Source of the DNA: Ascaris suum
Taxonomy: Eukaryota > Nematoda > Chromadorea > Rhabditida > Ascarididae
DNA: 64,000 nucleotides
Assembly (NCBI GenBank): GCA_013433145.1
Contig: CM024178.1
Coordinates: 7,859,260-7,923,259 of the forward strand
Direction of reading: 5' to 3'
Position 1 is the first letter of the stretch, and the number at the start of each line of letters is the position of its first letter. The notes beneath the pieces were generated by a model. The model searched no databases. It was not told the origin of the DNA and saw nothing but the letters and a program-made list of their open reading frames with translations. Shown piece by piece: positions 31,682 to 58,275 of this stretch. Both the position numbers and the translations under genes were made by a program.

Positions 31682-33350
31682 CTTTGCGCGACCCATAATC
31701 ACCCATCCGATGCATTTTGGTATTTCTTTACTGCAGAACTGGAGGTGGTGAAGCAATGGGGGAGGGGGATAGCGGGTAGGGGATTGTGAAAATACGCATC
31801 ATTTAAGTATAATTCCACTAACGTGAATAATCCTCTCGAAGAAGAGAAATATACCTGTCCTAAAATCGGACGAACCATTATTATTTTCTTTTTTCCTCAT
31901 CATTCTCACAAAAATCATTCTATAATTGATTCAGAAAGACTAAGAAATTCTCGTTATCTGTATTATTGGGAAAATTTTATGACACTTTTCGCAACCAAAT
32001 TGTAAAAATTTAAAAAAAATTAAACGAGCAATGATCAATCAATAAATCTATTGATCGATCATTACGAAAATATATAAGAAAGAACAAAACTCGCTAATGT
32101 AGTGATAATTAATACCGATTATAATACAACTTGAAATTTATTTTAAACATGTTTTCATTCTAACGCAACAATTCCTCATATCTTTAAAAAAAAAAACAAT
32201 AGGTAACTCCTTCTTTGATGAAGGGATACCGCTTGCTCGTATTTCTCCTTCACCTCTTCGCCCTTCCCCTTTTTCCCACCCCCCCCCCCCCCCCTCGCCT
32301 AATTCCAAATTATTCTATTTGCGTTGATCGATGAGGGAGGATAACAGATCTGAGACTCTTTGAATCTACAATATTTGCGATAAAGAAAATGAAAAATTAT
32401 TCAGCATTTGCTGTAAAAGTATTCGAGAATGAAAATTGCAATCGAGTTGGTTTGTTGTAAATAGTAAAGGATTACTTTACATATACTCCTTATTACTTTA
32501 CATATACTCCTTTACATATACTTATTGGCAGCTAACTGTAAATAAATTAGAGTACAGTTGGATGCGTTAACATTTCTCAAAAATATCACCGCAAAAATTG
32601 CACAGCACTGTTATTAATCGCCTTTATTTCGAAAAAAAAAAAACTTCTATTTCTGAAACAAATGTCAATCGAGCATTAAAATCACATTAAATAAAAAAAA
32701 AGGAGCCCAGACATATGACGTTATAATAGATTGCAATAAAACTTCACGCTTATAAAAAAAATGAATATTTTTATAAAAAATTAAAGACAATTGAAATTTG
32801 AGAGACAAAGATATAGAAATAAAATTTATTCACAATAGAGGTGTGAATTTTTCTTAGAAAAGAAAGCGACGAAATATAACAATAATAAATGCAATGGAAT
32901 AACAATTGGAAATTCAATAGTATAGAAAAAAAAATGTAATCATAAAAATTAAAATTCGAAAAAAAAAACTTTTTTTTTTAAACTATCATATTTTTAGCTA
33001 ATAAGAGAAAATGAGAACATCACTTAGATTTTTCAAATATTCCAATCTAATCGAAATGATTACTTTTATTTGATCGATTCGATTATTGAATAGAATTTGA
33101 CAAGTGTTAAAAGGTTCTGTTTTTAATTCTCCAACAATTTGCAATTATCAATAAATAATTTTGAATTGAAATTGACGAATCAACTTAAAAGGTTAGATTC
33201 ATCAAATTCGTCGTCCGAGCATCAACGACTCGCATACCGAAATCGAAATCATCAGACACGCAGACAGACAGACAGACACTGCACATACATATAAAAGCAA
33301 ACATAATGTTCTCATATTTGTGAAAGTGTATAAAAACTTTAAAAAAAAAC
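31682..33350. other. Intergenic region downstream of the SCCPDH 3' end
   Basis: No gene was recognised. Present are a C15-C16 tract near 32279-32294 and, near 32470-32520, repeats of ACATATACTCCTT. A (CAGA)n stretch lies near 33257-33280. Confidence 0.5.
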
Positions 33351-33356
33351 GAATTT

Positions 33357-33362
33357 TTTATT
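33357..33362 (-). terminator. Poly(A) signal of SCCPDH
   Basis: AATAAA on the minus strand lies 18 bases after the SCCPDH stop codon. The short 3'UTR it implies is normal for nematode genes. The assignment rests on position. Confidence 0.7.
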
Positions 33363-33380
33363 CAATTTCTTTTATGATCT

Positions 33381-48544
<15,164 letters not shown>

Positions 48545-48556
48545 CACAACCGATCA

Positions 48557-48568
48557 CTGCAAATGTTT
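48557..48568 (-). promoter_or_regulatory. Probable trans-splice (SL) acceptor of SCCPDH
   Basis: On the minus strand ACATTTGCAG ends at 48557, 12 bases before the ATG at 48544. The arrangement is like that of AHSA1 and suggests spliced-leader addition. An ordinary 5'UTR intron is the alternative. Confidence 0.55.
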
Positions 48569-49429
48569 CCACTAGAATGCATATTATTCGACTATATAAA
48601 TCAATGAAAACTCAATCGCCCAAAAAAAAAAGAAAATATTTTGCATGATCTATTTATCGATTAAAATCGTCGATCGAAAAGTGATCGATCGTCGTCGAAC
48701 AAGAAAAAATTCGCCCATAACTGCTAATAGAAACAATTTAAGCATTATTTAGTTAGGAAATTTTTTTTTCTTTTTTTAAAGCCAAGAGTCACTTGTTCGA
48801 TATGACTAATTTAAACAGACAGACAGACACAGACAGACAAACAGACATATTCGATCATCAGTTGGGAATTTAAATAAGACAAACTAATAATAATATTTTA
48901 GCGACTGTTTAAAACTGCCTTCATCATAATAGGATCAAAGATCAAGTTAAATTCGTCTTCACTCGTATCCATGCAGTTTCGGGAAAGAAAATTACGATCT
49001 TGAAAAAAAAGTTTTTTTTCTTGAATAAAAGGGAATCGACACAAAGCTGCATCGATAAATACTTAAAAGAATATGAAGCCCAGATAGTCGGGGCAATCAA
49101 ACACTTGAACAGGCAAGCAGTTAAGGACAGACAAACAGACAGATACGAACATGCCTCCAATATGCTAACTGATATAAAAATTGAGAGATTTATTTCATTC
49201 GTGAGCTTTTAGGAAAACCGCAATCCAGATTTGAAGGAGTCAATTGTTTTGAAAATTTCCTCACGAAAATGTTTTCCATTATAGTTATTAGCCTATTTCG
49301 TTTTTGCAAATAATTCGAAAAATATTTGATCATAATATCTTATAATATCATTCTTGATGCTATTTTCTGTTCTATGAACATTTTGTTAAGTTCAAATTGC
49401 AATTCATTTTTCAAGTTCGATCTCTCCCG

Positions 49430-49700
49430 CATCTCGAGGTGAAGAAGCTAAATTGAGTTTGTTTCCTCAAACGCTTCTCATCATTGACAATCGGTCTATT
49501 TATGCATAGAGGCATAGAGAGAGAGAGGGAGAGAGAGAATGAGTGAGCGATGGAGAGAGGGTCGGCCTCTTTAACGTCAACAATAAATCGACTCCTCTGT
49601 GGGGTGGCATAAACCCCCCGCATCGATTCTGCGCACACAGTGAACGTCAACTTAGTTGGCCGATACACAGCTGTCAATCGCCGAATAATGCTTAACACTA
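49430..49700. promoter_or_regulatory. GC-rich island, possible SCCPDH promoter region
   Basis: This CpG-containing block includes a GAGA tract at about 49515-49560 and lies about 0.9 kb upstream of the SCCPDH start. Its composition is like that of the islands near 24.6, 41.6 and 60.1 kb. A minus-strand frame of 123 codons crosses it but is part low-complexity (Ser-Leu repeats from the GAGA tract) and is not recognised. The promoter role is inference from position and composition. Confidence 0.35.
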
Positions 49701-49990
49701 CCGCACTAGCAACTACACTCTTTCCTCCACAAGCTTTCACTTCGCCACAGGTCTTTCGAAAAAAAAAATTTCTATTGCTCAAATTTTTGATATTTTCTGC
49801 TTGCCCATTAGGAATTTATGCCAATAAAAAAAAATGTTTACGCGATTAGTTGGAAATAATATCACTTATTTACTTACTATTTACTGAATTACTCAATGAG
49901 CAACGTTTAGGGAATTCAATTTTTCAGCACTGAAAGAGCCGCACTATTAAAGTGTTCTTATCAGCAATTTATCAACCTCGTCGTTTGAGC

Positions 49991-50055
49991 CCTTTAGGTA
50001 ATGGTCCTTTGAGGACCCTAAGGATCCAAGGACCTTTATGCAACGGTCCTTTGAG
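49991..50055. repeat. Hairpin with repeated GGTCCTTTGAG motif
   Basis: GGTCC-TTTGA-GGACC (50003-50017) is a perfect five-base stem with a five-base loop. It is extended by a near-complementary outer stem, CCTTTAG (49991-49997) with CTAAGG (50018-50023). The GGTCCTTTGAG core recurs at 50045-50055, and GGACC recurs inverted near 50030. Confidence 0.7.
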
Positions 50056-53000
50056 ACGAAACTAGCAATGGAATTGAATTAAACCCTCCAACTTTATTAA
50101 TACGGCTATTTGCCTCTAGGATAGATAGGTATCAAACAATAGTATAGATCAATGGGTTCAAATGAAGTTTTACTTAGTTAATTAATATTTGAATTTCATT
50201 GGTGAAAATTTCATCCACATAAGAAAGATCAATGATAATATAAAATTTAAAATTAGCAACTGATAATAATCTTTATTCACTACTAATTGCAATAAAAAAT
50301 TTCATTAATGAAAAAATTTTATAAACAGTAAAATAAATGCATATATTATTGAGAATTTCAATGAATAAAAAACCAACATCAATATCGACTATAAGTCAAA
50401 TAAATCAACCGTAATAATTACAAAATATTTCAATGTGTGTCAATTATAAGTTTTGTAATTATTTTCATTATTTCGAATGCAATAATAATTAACAATTTTT
50501 AATTTAATTTAAAGAAATCTATACTATAAATTATTAAATTAATCGAAATTATCTCATTTATTAAATTCTTTAAAAGTAGAAATATGATTGCAGACTAAAA
50601 TGGTGAACGATGATGATAGAAGACATAAACGAGCAATACAACTAATGGATAGCATCCAAAATGAAATAGAACCACATCTTATCAGTTAGGTAAATATTAT
50701 ATGGCTATCAAAGGGCAATAAACACGCCACCATTTCAGCTACAGGAGGAAACTGAGAACTACTATCAGCAGAAAACTGCTTCTGAGAAATTAACTAGAAT
50801 AGATGGAAGAGGAAGAGAGATGGAGATGAGGACAAGGGAAACAGGCAAGGGGGGGGGGGGGTGGTGGACGTGTGGAGAAGGGAAATGGAAAATCAGGTGG
50901 GAATGTGAAGGAGGGGAAATGAGACGGGAAAGAGGCGGTCGGATAAGAAATTTTTGATGTTAAACAAAGAAAGTTGCTTGTTTGTAAGCATTTCTTGAGC
51001 AAAAAAAAAACCCCCTTACAACCCGAAATTTTGGATGTAATCATTTTTCAAAAAGGTATCAAATCTTATCACTTCCATTTACTTAGGAATTATAATTTAA
51101 TAAATATTTGTACTCATAAACTGTACTCAAAAATTTCATTATACACAATCATTTCCAGTTCAACTGTAAAATGTAGTGTTATATAATCGACAGCCTAACA
51201 CTAGTGATGTTTGATCACCATTCATTTAAATATTAGGCCTTGATAAACATACAAATTTCACCCCTAACAAGCCGAGCATGGCAAAGATCACGATATGCTC
51301 TCATCAAATATGCAAATTTCTTTTCTCGCCTGCCAAACAAGCTAATATTCACTGAATGAACGTATCAGATATGTAGATTTCGACTGCCAATATAGTTGAC
51401 AACTCGGCTGGTTAAGTGCCACCTAAATGCATTTAAAAAAAAAAAGTGGATATCCCATCACAACTATCAACGAACACTCATCTTTATGCTATAAATTCTC
51501 AACTTCACATATTTCCGCTAACGTAGTACCATCCAGCTAATACCACATCCACCCTCAATAATTCCTGCCAATTAAATTTGAATAAAAAACATCTCTCTCA
51601 AAATTTTTTTGCATACTTTTTTTCCTCCTCTTTAAATACAACAATTGGTGGGAAAAAAACAAACGAATATTTCCTTATAAACCGTTCGTTAATTCAATCC
51701 ATTCAATACGGTTGCTGTTAGACAATCAACTAAATAGCAATAAATGTGTGGGAAAAAAAACAAGAAAAATTATATTCAATGATTTTATTTAAATAAAACA
51801 GCAAATATTGCCATCTAATACAATTCTTCGAAAATGGAATCATATGAATATGTAAATTAAACCAATCAAAAAAAATTTACATATCAGCATATATATATAC
51901 GATTAAATCACGATGAAGTATATTGCAATCGTTTGTTGGCAAACACTCATTTGAGCCGAATGTTTCGAAGCTTTACTATAGATGATGGGCATATCGAACA
52001 GTGTTTGTCCGTATATATATGAATGAATTGTTTTAGAATCTAAAATATATACATGAGAAACACCTCAATGATTATATACTATAATAATAGTAATAATAGG
52101 TAATAGTGTTAATAATAATGGAATAATAAAAAATAATGCACCACAATAAAAATAGTAATAAAAAAAATCAACACATTGGAGGTCGAAAGGAGTCAAATCA
52201 CATCGTCGGAAAGAACAAGCACAAATAGGAATATACACACCACAATGTACAGCAGATAAACAGCGCAGTTCATTGATAGAGGTTTGTTGAGAGTTTAACG
52301 TGAAGCGAGTAGAATTGAATGCTACTCGATGAACACGTCACTCATTTAAGAGATTCAAACGTTGAAGGCCGTAGCATTTAGCCCGTTCCAACCATGTCTG
52401 TACAATCATACAAATACATTCATCAACCGGCAAATCTGTCATCTTATTACTTTATCTCACCTTAGATTATATATCGATATCTTTCTATTTCCGTTTAGCG
52501 ATATTTACCTTTATTTCGATATTAAAGCAACTTTATTATTGTGATTGTTCAATCTAATTATCTCCCTCATCTATATTTCACATACATACACAAAAATATT
52601 CGCCAACAGCAAATATTTTCTAATTTTCGTTTTAGAGATTATAAATTCTATTGCTATACTTGCCGGCCCTTCGAAGTATAGCTTGCAAAGTTACCTTTCA
52701 AAAATGAAACATACAAACACATACACACACAAATGCAAATCAATAAAAACAAGAAAAAGCACAATAAGAGAGAAGTCGACAAATTAGAATGAAAACTGAG
52801 GAGCGATAGACAATTAAGAGAGAGACCCGCAAAATGATCGAAATAAAAAAAAAATAATAATAAAGATCCCGGCCGATTATACAAAAGAATGTTGGTATGC
52901 GAATAGGCATACATCAAAATTCATTGGCCCTAATCTTATATAAACGACTGAATTTTCGTTGAGAATATGGAATGAAACTGGCACAGCCAGAAACAAACCG

Positions 53001-54467
53001 AAAAAAAAAAGAGAGAGAAAAGCATAAACCAATAAACAACTAAACGCAATGAGCGTTGCACCCGGTACTCTAGAATATGCAATGTATACAGCATATCTAT
53101 ATGAAAATAAATATGTGGCATATATTGCATATCCACTAAAGCACAGAAGCACCACCATGAGTGAATTTAAAAAAAAAAAAAATTCAGAAATAATCGATAA
53201 AATCAATCAATAAATCAATCAATGTCGCCGTAAATATGTGCACATCAAATAAGACAAATTACTTGATATTATGATGATAATATGTGCACATTATTAGCGA
53301 ACAGATCACAATTCGCTATCAATGAGAACAAAAGAAAAGTATGTTCCATAGAAAGTAAGTGGGCCAACCTGGGCGACAAAGATAGTGTCGAGTGCACAGA
53401 AATGAAAAATAAAAAAAAAAAATTCCAAATTGAAATCACTGAGAAAGAGAGGCTCATAGGCAGAAATATACAAAAGAGCACAGCTGCCTAGCGATATTAA
53501 TGTAAAGCTGCACCATAATTTACTGATGGGAAGAAAAAAAAACACAACAACACAATCGCACACGTATCGATGAAAACCAATAATTTATGATGGAAATATC
53601 CACTTTTGAATATTTTTTCTTTAATTGTACGAAAAAAAAACCCTCACAAATAACAACGCTCATAATACGAAAAAAAAAGAAAAAAGAAAAGAAATTCAAA
53701 CATCACAACGAATAACAGCCGTAAATGAAGATTAGCGTCCTTGATATAAGCCCTGAATTTTGTGTAATATTCACACAACACATACATCCTATTTAGATCA
53801 GGCACGAGATAAAATGATCCATCCACAAAATCGAAATTCAATACAATTATAATAATTAAAAAAAAAAGTTCCCGCATGGCAAAATCGATTACATTATCTG
53901 ATCCCAATCAAATGTATCCATTCATAAGATGTGTTTCGATTAACAAAGGAAAAAAAGAACATACCGATTGGGAATGACAAAAGAAAGAAAAAAGAGAGAA
54001 AAGAATGGGAGATTGAGATAAAAACGATTGACAATTATGGAAAATATTTAATATAAGGCGTATGAACGAAAAGAAAAAATAGTAGAGAAAAATTGAGAGA
54101 ATATTTGGAAGTTAATTTATAATAAATTCGTATTCAACTACACATGATACTGTATATGATCAGTAATTTACAAAAAAAAAAAAAGCCGAATAAAATGAAA
54201 CATCAGGAATCTGTAGAAAATGGCAGCTTTGAGAACATTAAATAAAAGCAGTTAAAGAATATCGATGTTGCTGAGGAAAAAAAAAAACTGAGTAGTTCAT
54301 AAGCAGCCAGCGAGACGGTTGATAACTATGAACATATGAGGTGCAATAAGTGTATTTCTTTTTTTCTTGAGAACTTAAGAGAATGATGGCAACAAATAAC
54401 AACACAACACGATACGAAACGACACGACGCGACACAACGAGTGGCAGACAGTCGGAAAACCGGACAA

Positions 54468-54629
54468 ATGCCTTCCGGTTTATACAACAACAGCAACAAC
54501 AATCAGACAACGCTGAAACTCCGCAAAAGAGATGGAAACATCGAAGAACTTTTGAAGGTGCTTATTCTAGACCAACAATGTGATTCACTCCTAGATGAGG
54601 AAGAAGCTAACACATACCAGCTTCCGTAA
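54468..54629 (+). CDS. Candidate small ORF of unknown function
   Basis: A 53-codon frame from the ATG at 54468 to the TAA at 54629 reads first an Asn/Ser-rich stretch and then the acidic, helix-like KLRKRDGNIEELLKVLILDQ followed by CDSLLDEEEANTYQLP. A second plus-strand frame (54383-54583) is open across the same DNA and encodes a Gln run from the same CAA repeats. At most one is likely real, or they are joined by a frame change. The locus lies just past the 3' end of the minus-strand SERTA gene. It was not recognised, and low complexity makes chance openness possible. Confidence 0.3.
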   Translation: MPSGLYNNSNNNQTTLKLRKRDGNIEELLKVLILDQQCDSLLDEEEANTYQLP

Positions 54630-54896
54630 CCAATTCTCACGTCATTTTGTGCTTGACATCTCTCATGACCTCTTATGACTAATTTCAAATCCGCCCAACC
54701 AAGCAACTTACATCAACAGGTATCCTCTTTTGGAATTAAGTGTCATAATGAAATTGGAACTTCTATTTAAAACTTACATACTAACTTTTTTCGATAATTC
54801 AACGTAATTTTAAATTGTTGCATCAAATTAGATGTGAGATATGGTTACCCAATAGCAATAGAGCATATAATGCGTAGTGAATAAAACGATTGATGC

Positions 54897-55118
54897 CTAG
54901 GCCTGTGAGACCAATTGATTATTGAGAATATGATGTGTTGGAGGTCCAAACATATGTAATATCTCCGATTGCGTTAGATTGCAGTTGTTGAGTGGATTGT
55001 AGTCGTCATTCTCGCATGCTCCCCACATACCCAAATAGTCATCAATATATGGTGAAGCATTGCTATTGCTTGACCACAACGAATTCATACCCGTTGTTGT
55101 TGAATCATTATTGCGCAT
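54897..55118 (-). pseudogene. Out-of-frame C-terminal continuation of the SERTA gene
   Basis: This frame of 73 codons starts at an internal ATG and ends at the TAG at 54897. It is also open upstream through the AAT repeat. It has protein-like content: SPYIDDYLGMWGACENDDYN and LTQSEILHMFGPP. It cannot be reached from the only acceptor (55186) without a stop, because it is one base out of register with the exon that starts at 55185. A single-base change in the AAC/AAT run at 55125-55155 would join it. It may be a sequencing or assembly slip, a true frameshift allele or an untranslated remnant. Confidence 0.5.
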
Positions 55119-55124
55119 CGACGT

Positions 55125-55155
55125 ATTATTATTATTATTATTATTTGTTGTTGTT
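55125..55155. repeat. AAC/AAT trinucleotide repeat at the SERTA stop codon
   Basis: On the minus strand, three in-frame AAC codons are followed by an extra A and seven AAT units. The extra A turns the frame into AAA-TAA, ending translation at 55141. Such a repeat is a typical site of slippage. Confidence 0.9.
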
Positions 55156-56788
55156 GGTTAATATGTCGCCACACATTTCGAGATCCTATAATAAAAATTA
55201 AACATAACTTTACGAATATTTATGTTTATTTATTTATGAATAATATATTCGTTTCGCCTCTAAACACTACAAGTTTATAAAATCGTCCCGACTTCTAATA
55301 ATAATTTCACTTCCTCATTATCACTATGGATATTTATTATTTCCTTCAATTAAGAATTTTTGGATTTTATAACAGCGTTATACAACGTTCTTATTCTCTT
55401 ACACATTAATAAAACTCAATCACACGCTATAATGAAAGAAAATAAAACCCGCTGCAATATAGATGCAAGAATTTTAGATGGACTGAATTAGTGGATGGGA
55501 AGGGGGAAATGGATGCGAGGAGTGGAGAGTAAGAATATGTGGAGATATAGAGATAAAAACTAAATATTAATTCTTTAAAATCATTTTTCCCTTGCACATA
55601 CTGCGCATATATTTTTCAATAACGCAAAATGTTTGTCTCAACGCCTACGCATCATCAACGTCATCCAATTAGATGCTCATAACGTGAGTCGCAAGCAAAT
55701 AAGCTCGTTTCCTTCCTCTCTTCCTATCAAGGAGACGACAAATATATGCTGATTAATACATGCTAGTATGTCTTCAATAATAAGTCAGCTAACGCAGAAA
55801 GATATATCGCTGTGAGCAGCAACTCTCTGCATCTATAGAAACTTCCAGAAAAAAACATCATCTGACGCCACTCTTTCCCCTCTTTCTCTCTCTCTCTCTC
55901 TTGGGTGCTTCATCGAGATATATATATATATATGTAAAATTTATGAGAGCAATTAAAATACTGAACGTTTATCGAAGCGAATCTCAGAAATGATCTTTTT
56001 TTCGATTCGAAATGTAAAAATTAATTCCGAAATAGATCTCAATCATTTAACTTCCCAAAAATTAAACAGTTACTTCCCTTTTTCCTTTTATTATTCCCCC
56101 TCCCTCAAGTAAATCATGAAAAGTAATGAATTAAATATCAACCTGAATAACATTGGTGCGAGAATCAAGAGACAGATTATCGTCGCTCCACGCCCAGCTA
56201 TAGCTTTCACGTTGCTCGCGAGACGGGAAAACATTCTGATCGATATGCTCACATTCCCACTCATCTTGTGGTCTTTGCACATTTTCCTCGTTCATCGAAT
56301 CCTCATCGGATGATACCTCATTTCCCTCAATCAGACTTCCGAATACATCTTCGCCACTTTCTTCGAGATCTCGCTGCAAAATATGAAAACGTTAATAATC
56401 ACAAATAACATTAATAATAATAATCATTGATTTAATGCAAAAATATATATTTTATCATAAATTTACATTCATTACTCTTGGACAATATAGCGAAAAAAAA
56501 AAGGATAGACTATGAAAGTAATCTTGTTCGAATGAATCCTCAATTCTATTTTTAAAAAAGTCACCAAATCAACTTTGAAAAAAAAAAATCCATATTGCAA
56601 AGAATTTCAATGGTTGCGAAAAAAACAAACAACTATAAAACGAATACTTCTGTAAATTATCAAATAAAATATTCCCGTTGCGTTTTATTCACTAGATATT
56701 CTCATCGAAAATATCTCTTCCTATTTTCTTAAAATTTTCTTTCAATATTAAAATCATAAAATATAAAAAAATTTATTTAGTTTCATTT

Positions 56789-56833
<45 letters not shown>

Positions 56834-57932
56834 GAATATAAAAAATGAACCTGCAACGACTTCATCGTATTATAGATGAGAAGTGATTTACGCAACGAGA
56901 CATTAATATTAGATGCATTCATTGAATGAATTTTTGCGATTGAAAGTTGAAGCATCTCTCGTCGACGTTCGTTAAGACTATCCAATTCGTTCGCTAGCGA
57001 GCAAACTGAGCTGAAAAAAAAAATATTTCAAATTATTTTTTGCATCAAAAAAAAAATTTTTTTTTTGTTGGAAAAAATGAATTTTCAGAGATTTAAAAAT
57101 TGAAGATCTATAAAATATATTCAAAATTATTGAAATATTTTTCTAATTTTTCAATGAATATTTTATAAAGCTTTAAAAGATCTATAACAACGTCAATAAA
57201 AATAATAAGAAATACTACTTGTGATTAGTTTATTGTACGCCAAAAAATTTTCCATATTTAGCAATCTCCCAACAAACGTCAGCCCTCAACGTTTTGCTAT
57301 CGAAAAAAAAAAGAACGAACAACAATCCAAGTTATAAAGGTATACACTAACAATACAGAATAAGGATATTCTTGAGATAGTGTTCCTTACCTAGAGTCGA
57401 AACTGGAGGCTCCATCCGAGGAGACAGAGGAGCTCTCAGAGCAGTCATCATCCTCGGACTCCATTTCCGTCCCCAACTCATCCAACCTGTAAAATATTAT
57501 TCAATTCATTTTGCATTTTCTTCAATTAAAACTATTCAAAACTTTGTATTTTCGTAATAAATCGCTTTCACATTTTGAAATCATTTTATAAACGAAACAC
57601 TAAAATCACTCCAAATGTGGTATATAGTAAATGGATAGCAATACTATTGCAATAAGAAGTTAATATACTATAAAACGGATTATAGCTAAAGTACAGTAAC
57701 ATCATAACTATAAACTGAAAGTAAAATTTATGCTTGTTAAAACTTACCGAAATTGGATAGGTAAAGAGTGATAGGGATATTGTGAAAGATCATTAACAGA
57801 GGATACGACGGGGGCGGCGAATAGAGACTCGGACGACGGCAAAGGTGAGAATACAGAGGCCGTGTCTTGTGGCCGCGTCTGTGACTGCGACGATGAACAA
57901 CTCGAGGGAAACGACGACAACAGCAAAACCAT
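55141..57932 (-). CDS. SERTA-domain protein (probable transcription co-regulator), 5 exons
   Basis: The exons are 57932-57748, 57486-57391, 57010-56851, 56373-56143 and 55185-55141, with GT..AG borders and consistent phase (717 nt, 238 aa). The ATG at 57932 is preceded in frame by a TAG and by a TTACAG acceptor 39 bases upstream. Residues 1-60 are Ser/Pro-rich. Residues 62-95 are acidic and Ser-rich. Residues about 108-147 fit the SERTA motif (ERRREMLQLSIAKIHSM, then SLRKSLLIYNTMKSLQ, compared with the family's LRxSVLIxNTLRxLQ). An acidic tail follows, with SYSWAWSDDNLSL. SERTA proteins (SERTAD1-4, CDCA4, fly Taranis) bind cell-cycle and chromatin factors in the nucleus. The last exon adds only DLEMCGDILTNNNK before a stop in an AAC/AAT repeat. 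See the continuation at 54897-55118. The SERTA call rests on motif memory. Confidence 0.75.
56793..56832. repeat. (TA)n microsatellite in a SERTA-gene intron
   Basis: About 40 bases of TA lie 20 bases inside the donor side of the intron after the SERTA exon (minus strand). Confidence 0.95.
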
Positions 57933-57971
57933 TTTGAGCAACTACCAACGACAAGGCTGTCTGTACAAACT

Positions 57972-57981
57972 CTGTAACATA
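57972..57981 (-). promoter_or_regulatory. Possible trans-splice acceptor of the SERTA gene
   Basis: On the minus strand TATGTTACAG ends at 57972, 39 bases upstream of the ATG at 57932. A second TTTGTACAG lies closer, ending at 57961. Either could be the spliced-leader site. Confidence 0.4.
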
Positions 57982-58104
57982 CTTCTTTTTAAATACTGTA
58001 GTAGTAATAATTGTTACGGTATCATAGCGGAATATATCAGACAAGTCGATACAACGCAAGAAAATCTGATTCTATGGTAACAGTCTTCAGTGATACGGTC
58101 AAGT

Positions 58105-58275
58105 TGCGGCGCTATTTTTAGACAACGGCATCAACCAATGGACGCTGTTTTCAATGCAGGCATCAACCAAGGGGCGCTGTTTTAAACACAGCCATGAACC
58201 GCAGGGCGATATTTTACACAACGGCATCAACCAGGGGACGCTATTTTAAACAATGGCATCAACTAACGAAGCCCT
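58105..58275. repeat. 32-bp GC-rich minisatellite upstream of the SERTA gene
   Basis: Four full units start at 58129, 58161, 58193 and 58225, flanked by partial units at 58105-58128 and 58257-58275. The consensus is about CATCAACCAAGGGGCGCTGT followed by TTTAAACAACGG. The copies are diverged but keep exactly 32 bases. The array starts about 200 bases upstream of the SERTA start codon. Confidence 0.93.

Larger units (their letters stand above)
48569..54380. other. Intergenic region between SCCPDH and the SERTA gene
   Basis: No complete gene was recognised. It holds CAGA-type repeats (48816-48848, 49127-49142), a GC-rich island at about 49430-49700, a hairpin with direct repeats at 49991-50055, a G12 tract near 50850 and very AT-rich DNA from 51 to 54 kb. 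The two flanking genes are both on the minus strand, so this is downstream of the SERTA gene and upstream of SCCPDH. Confidence 0.5.

Noticed and set aside
54897..55118. The protein-like frame as a separate small gene
   Set aside because: Its start lies in the SERTA gene's terminal exon without its own acceptor, and the frame joins the SERTA exon by a one-base shift, so a continuation is the better reading.
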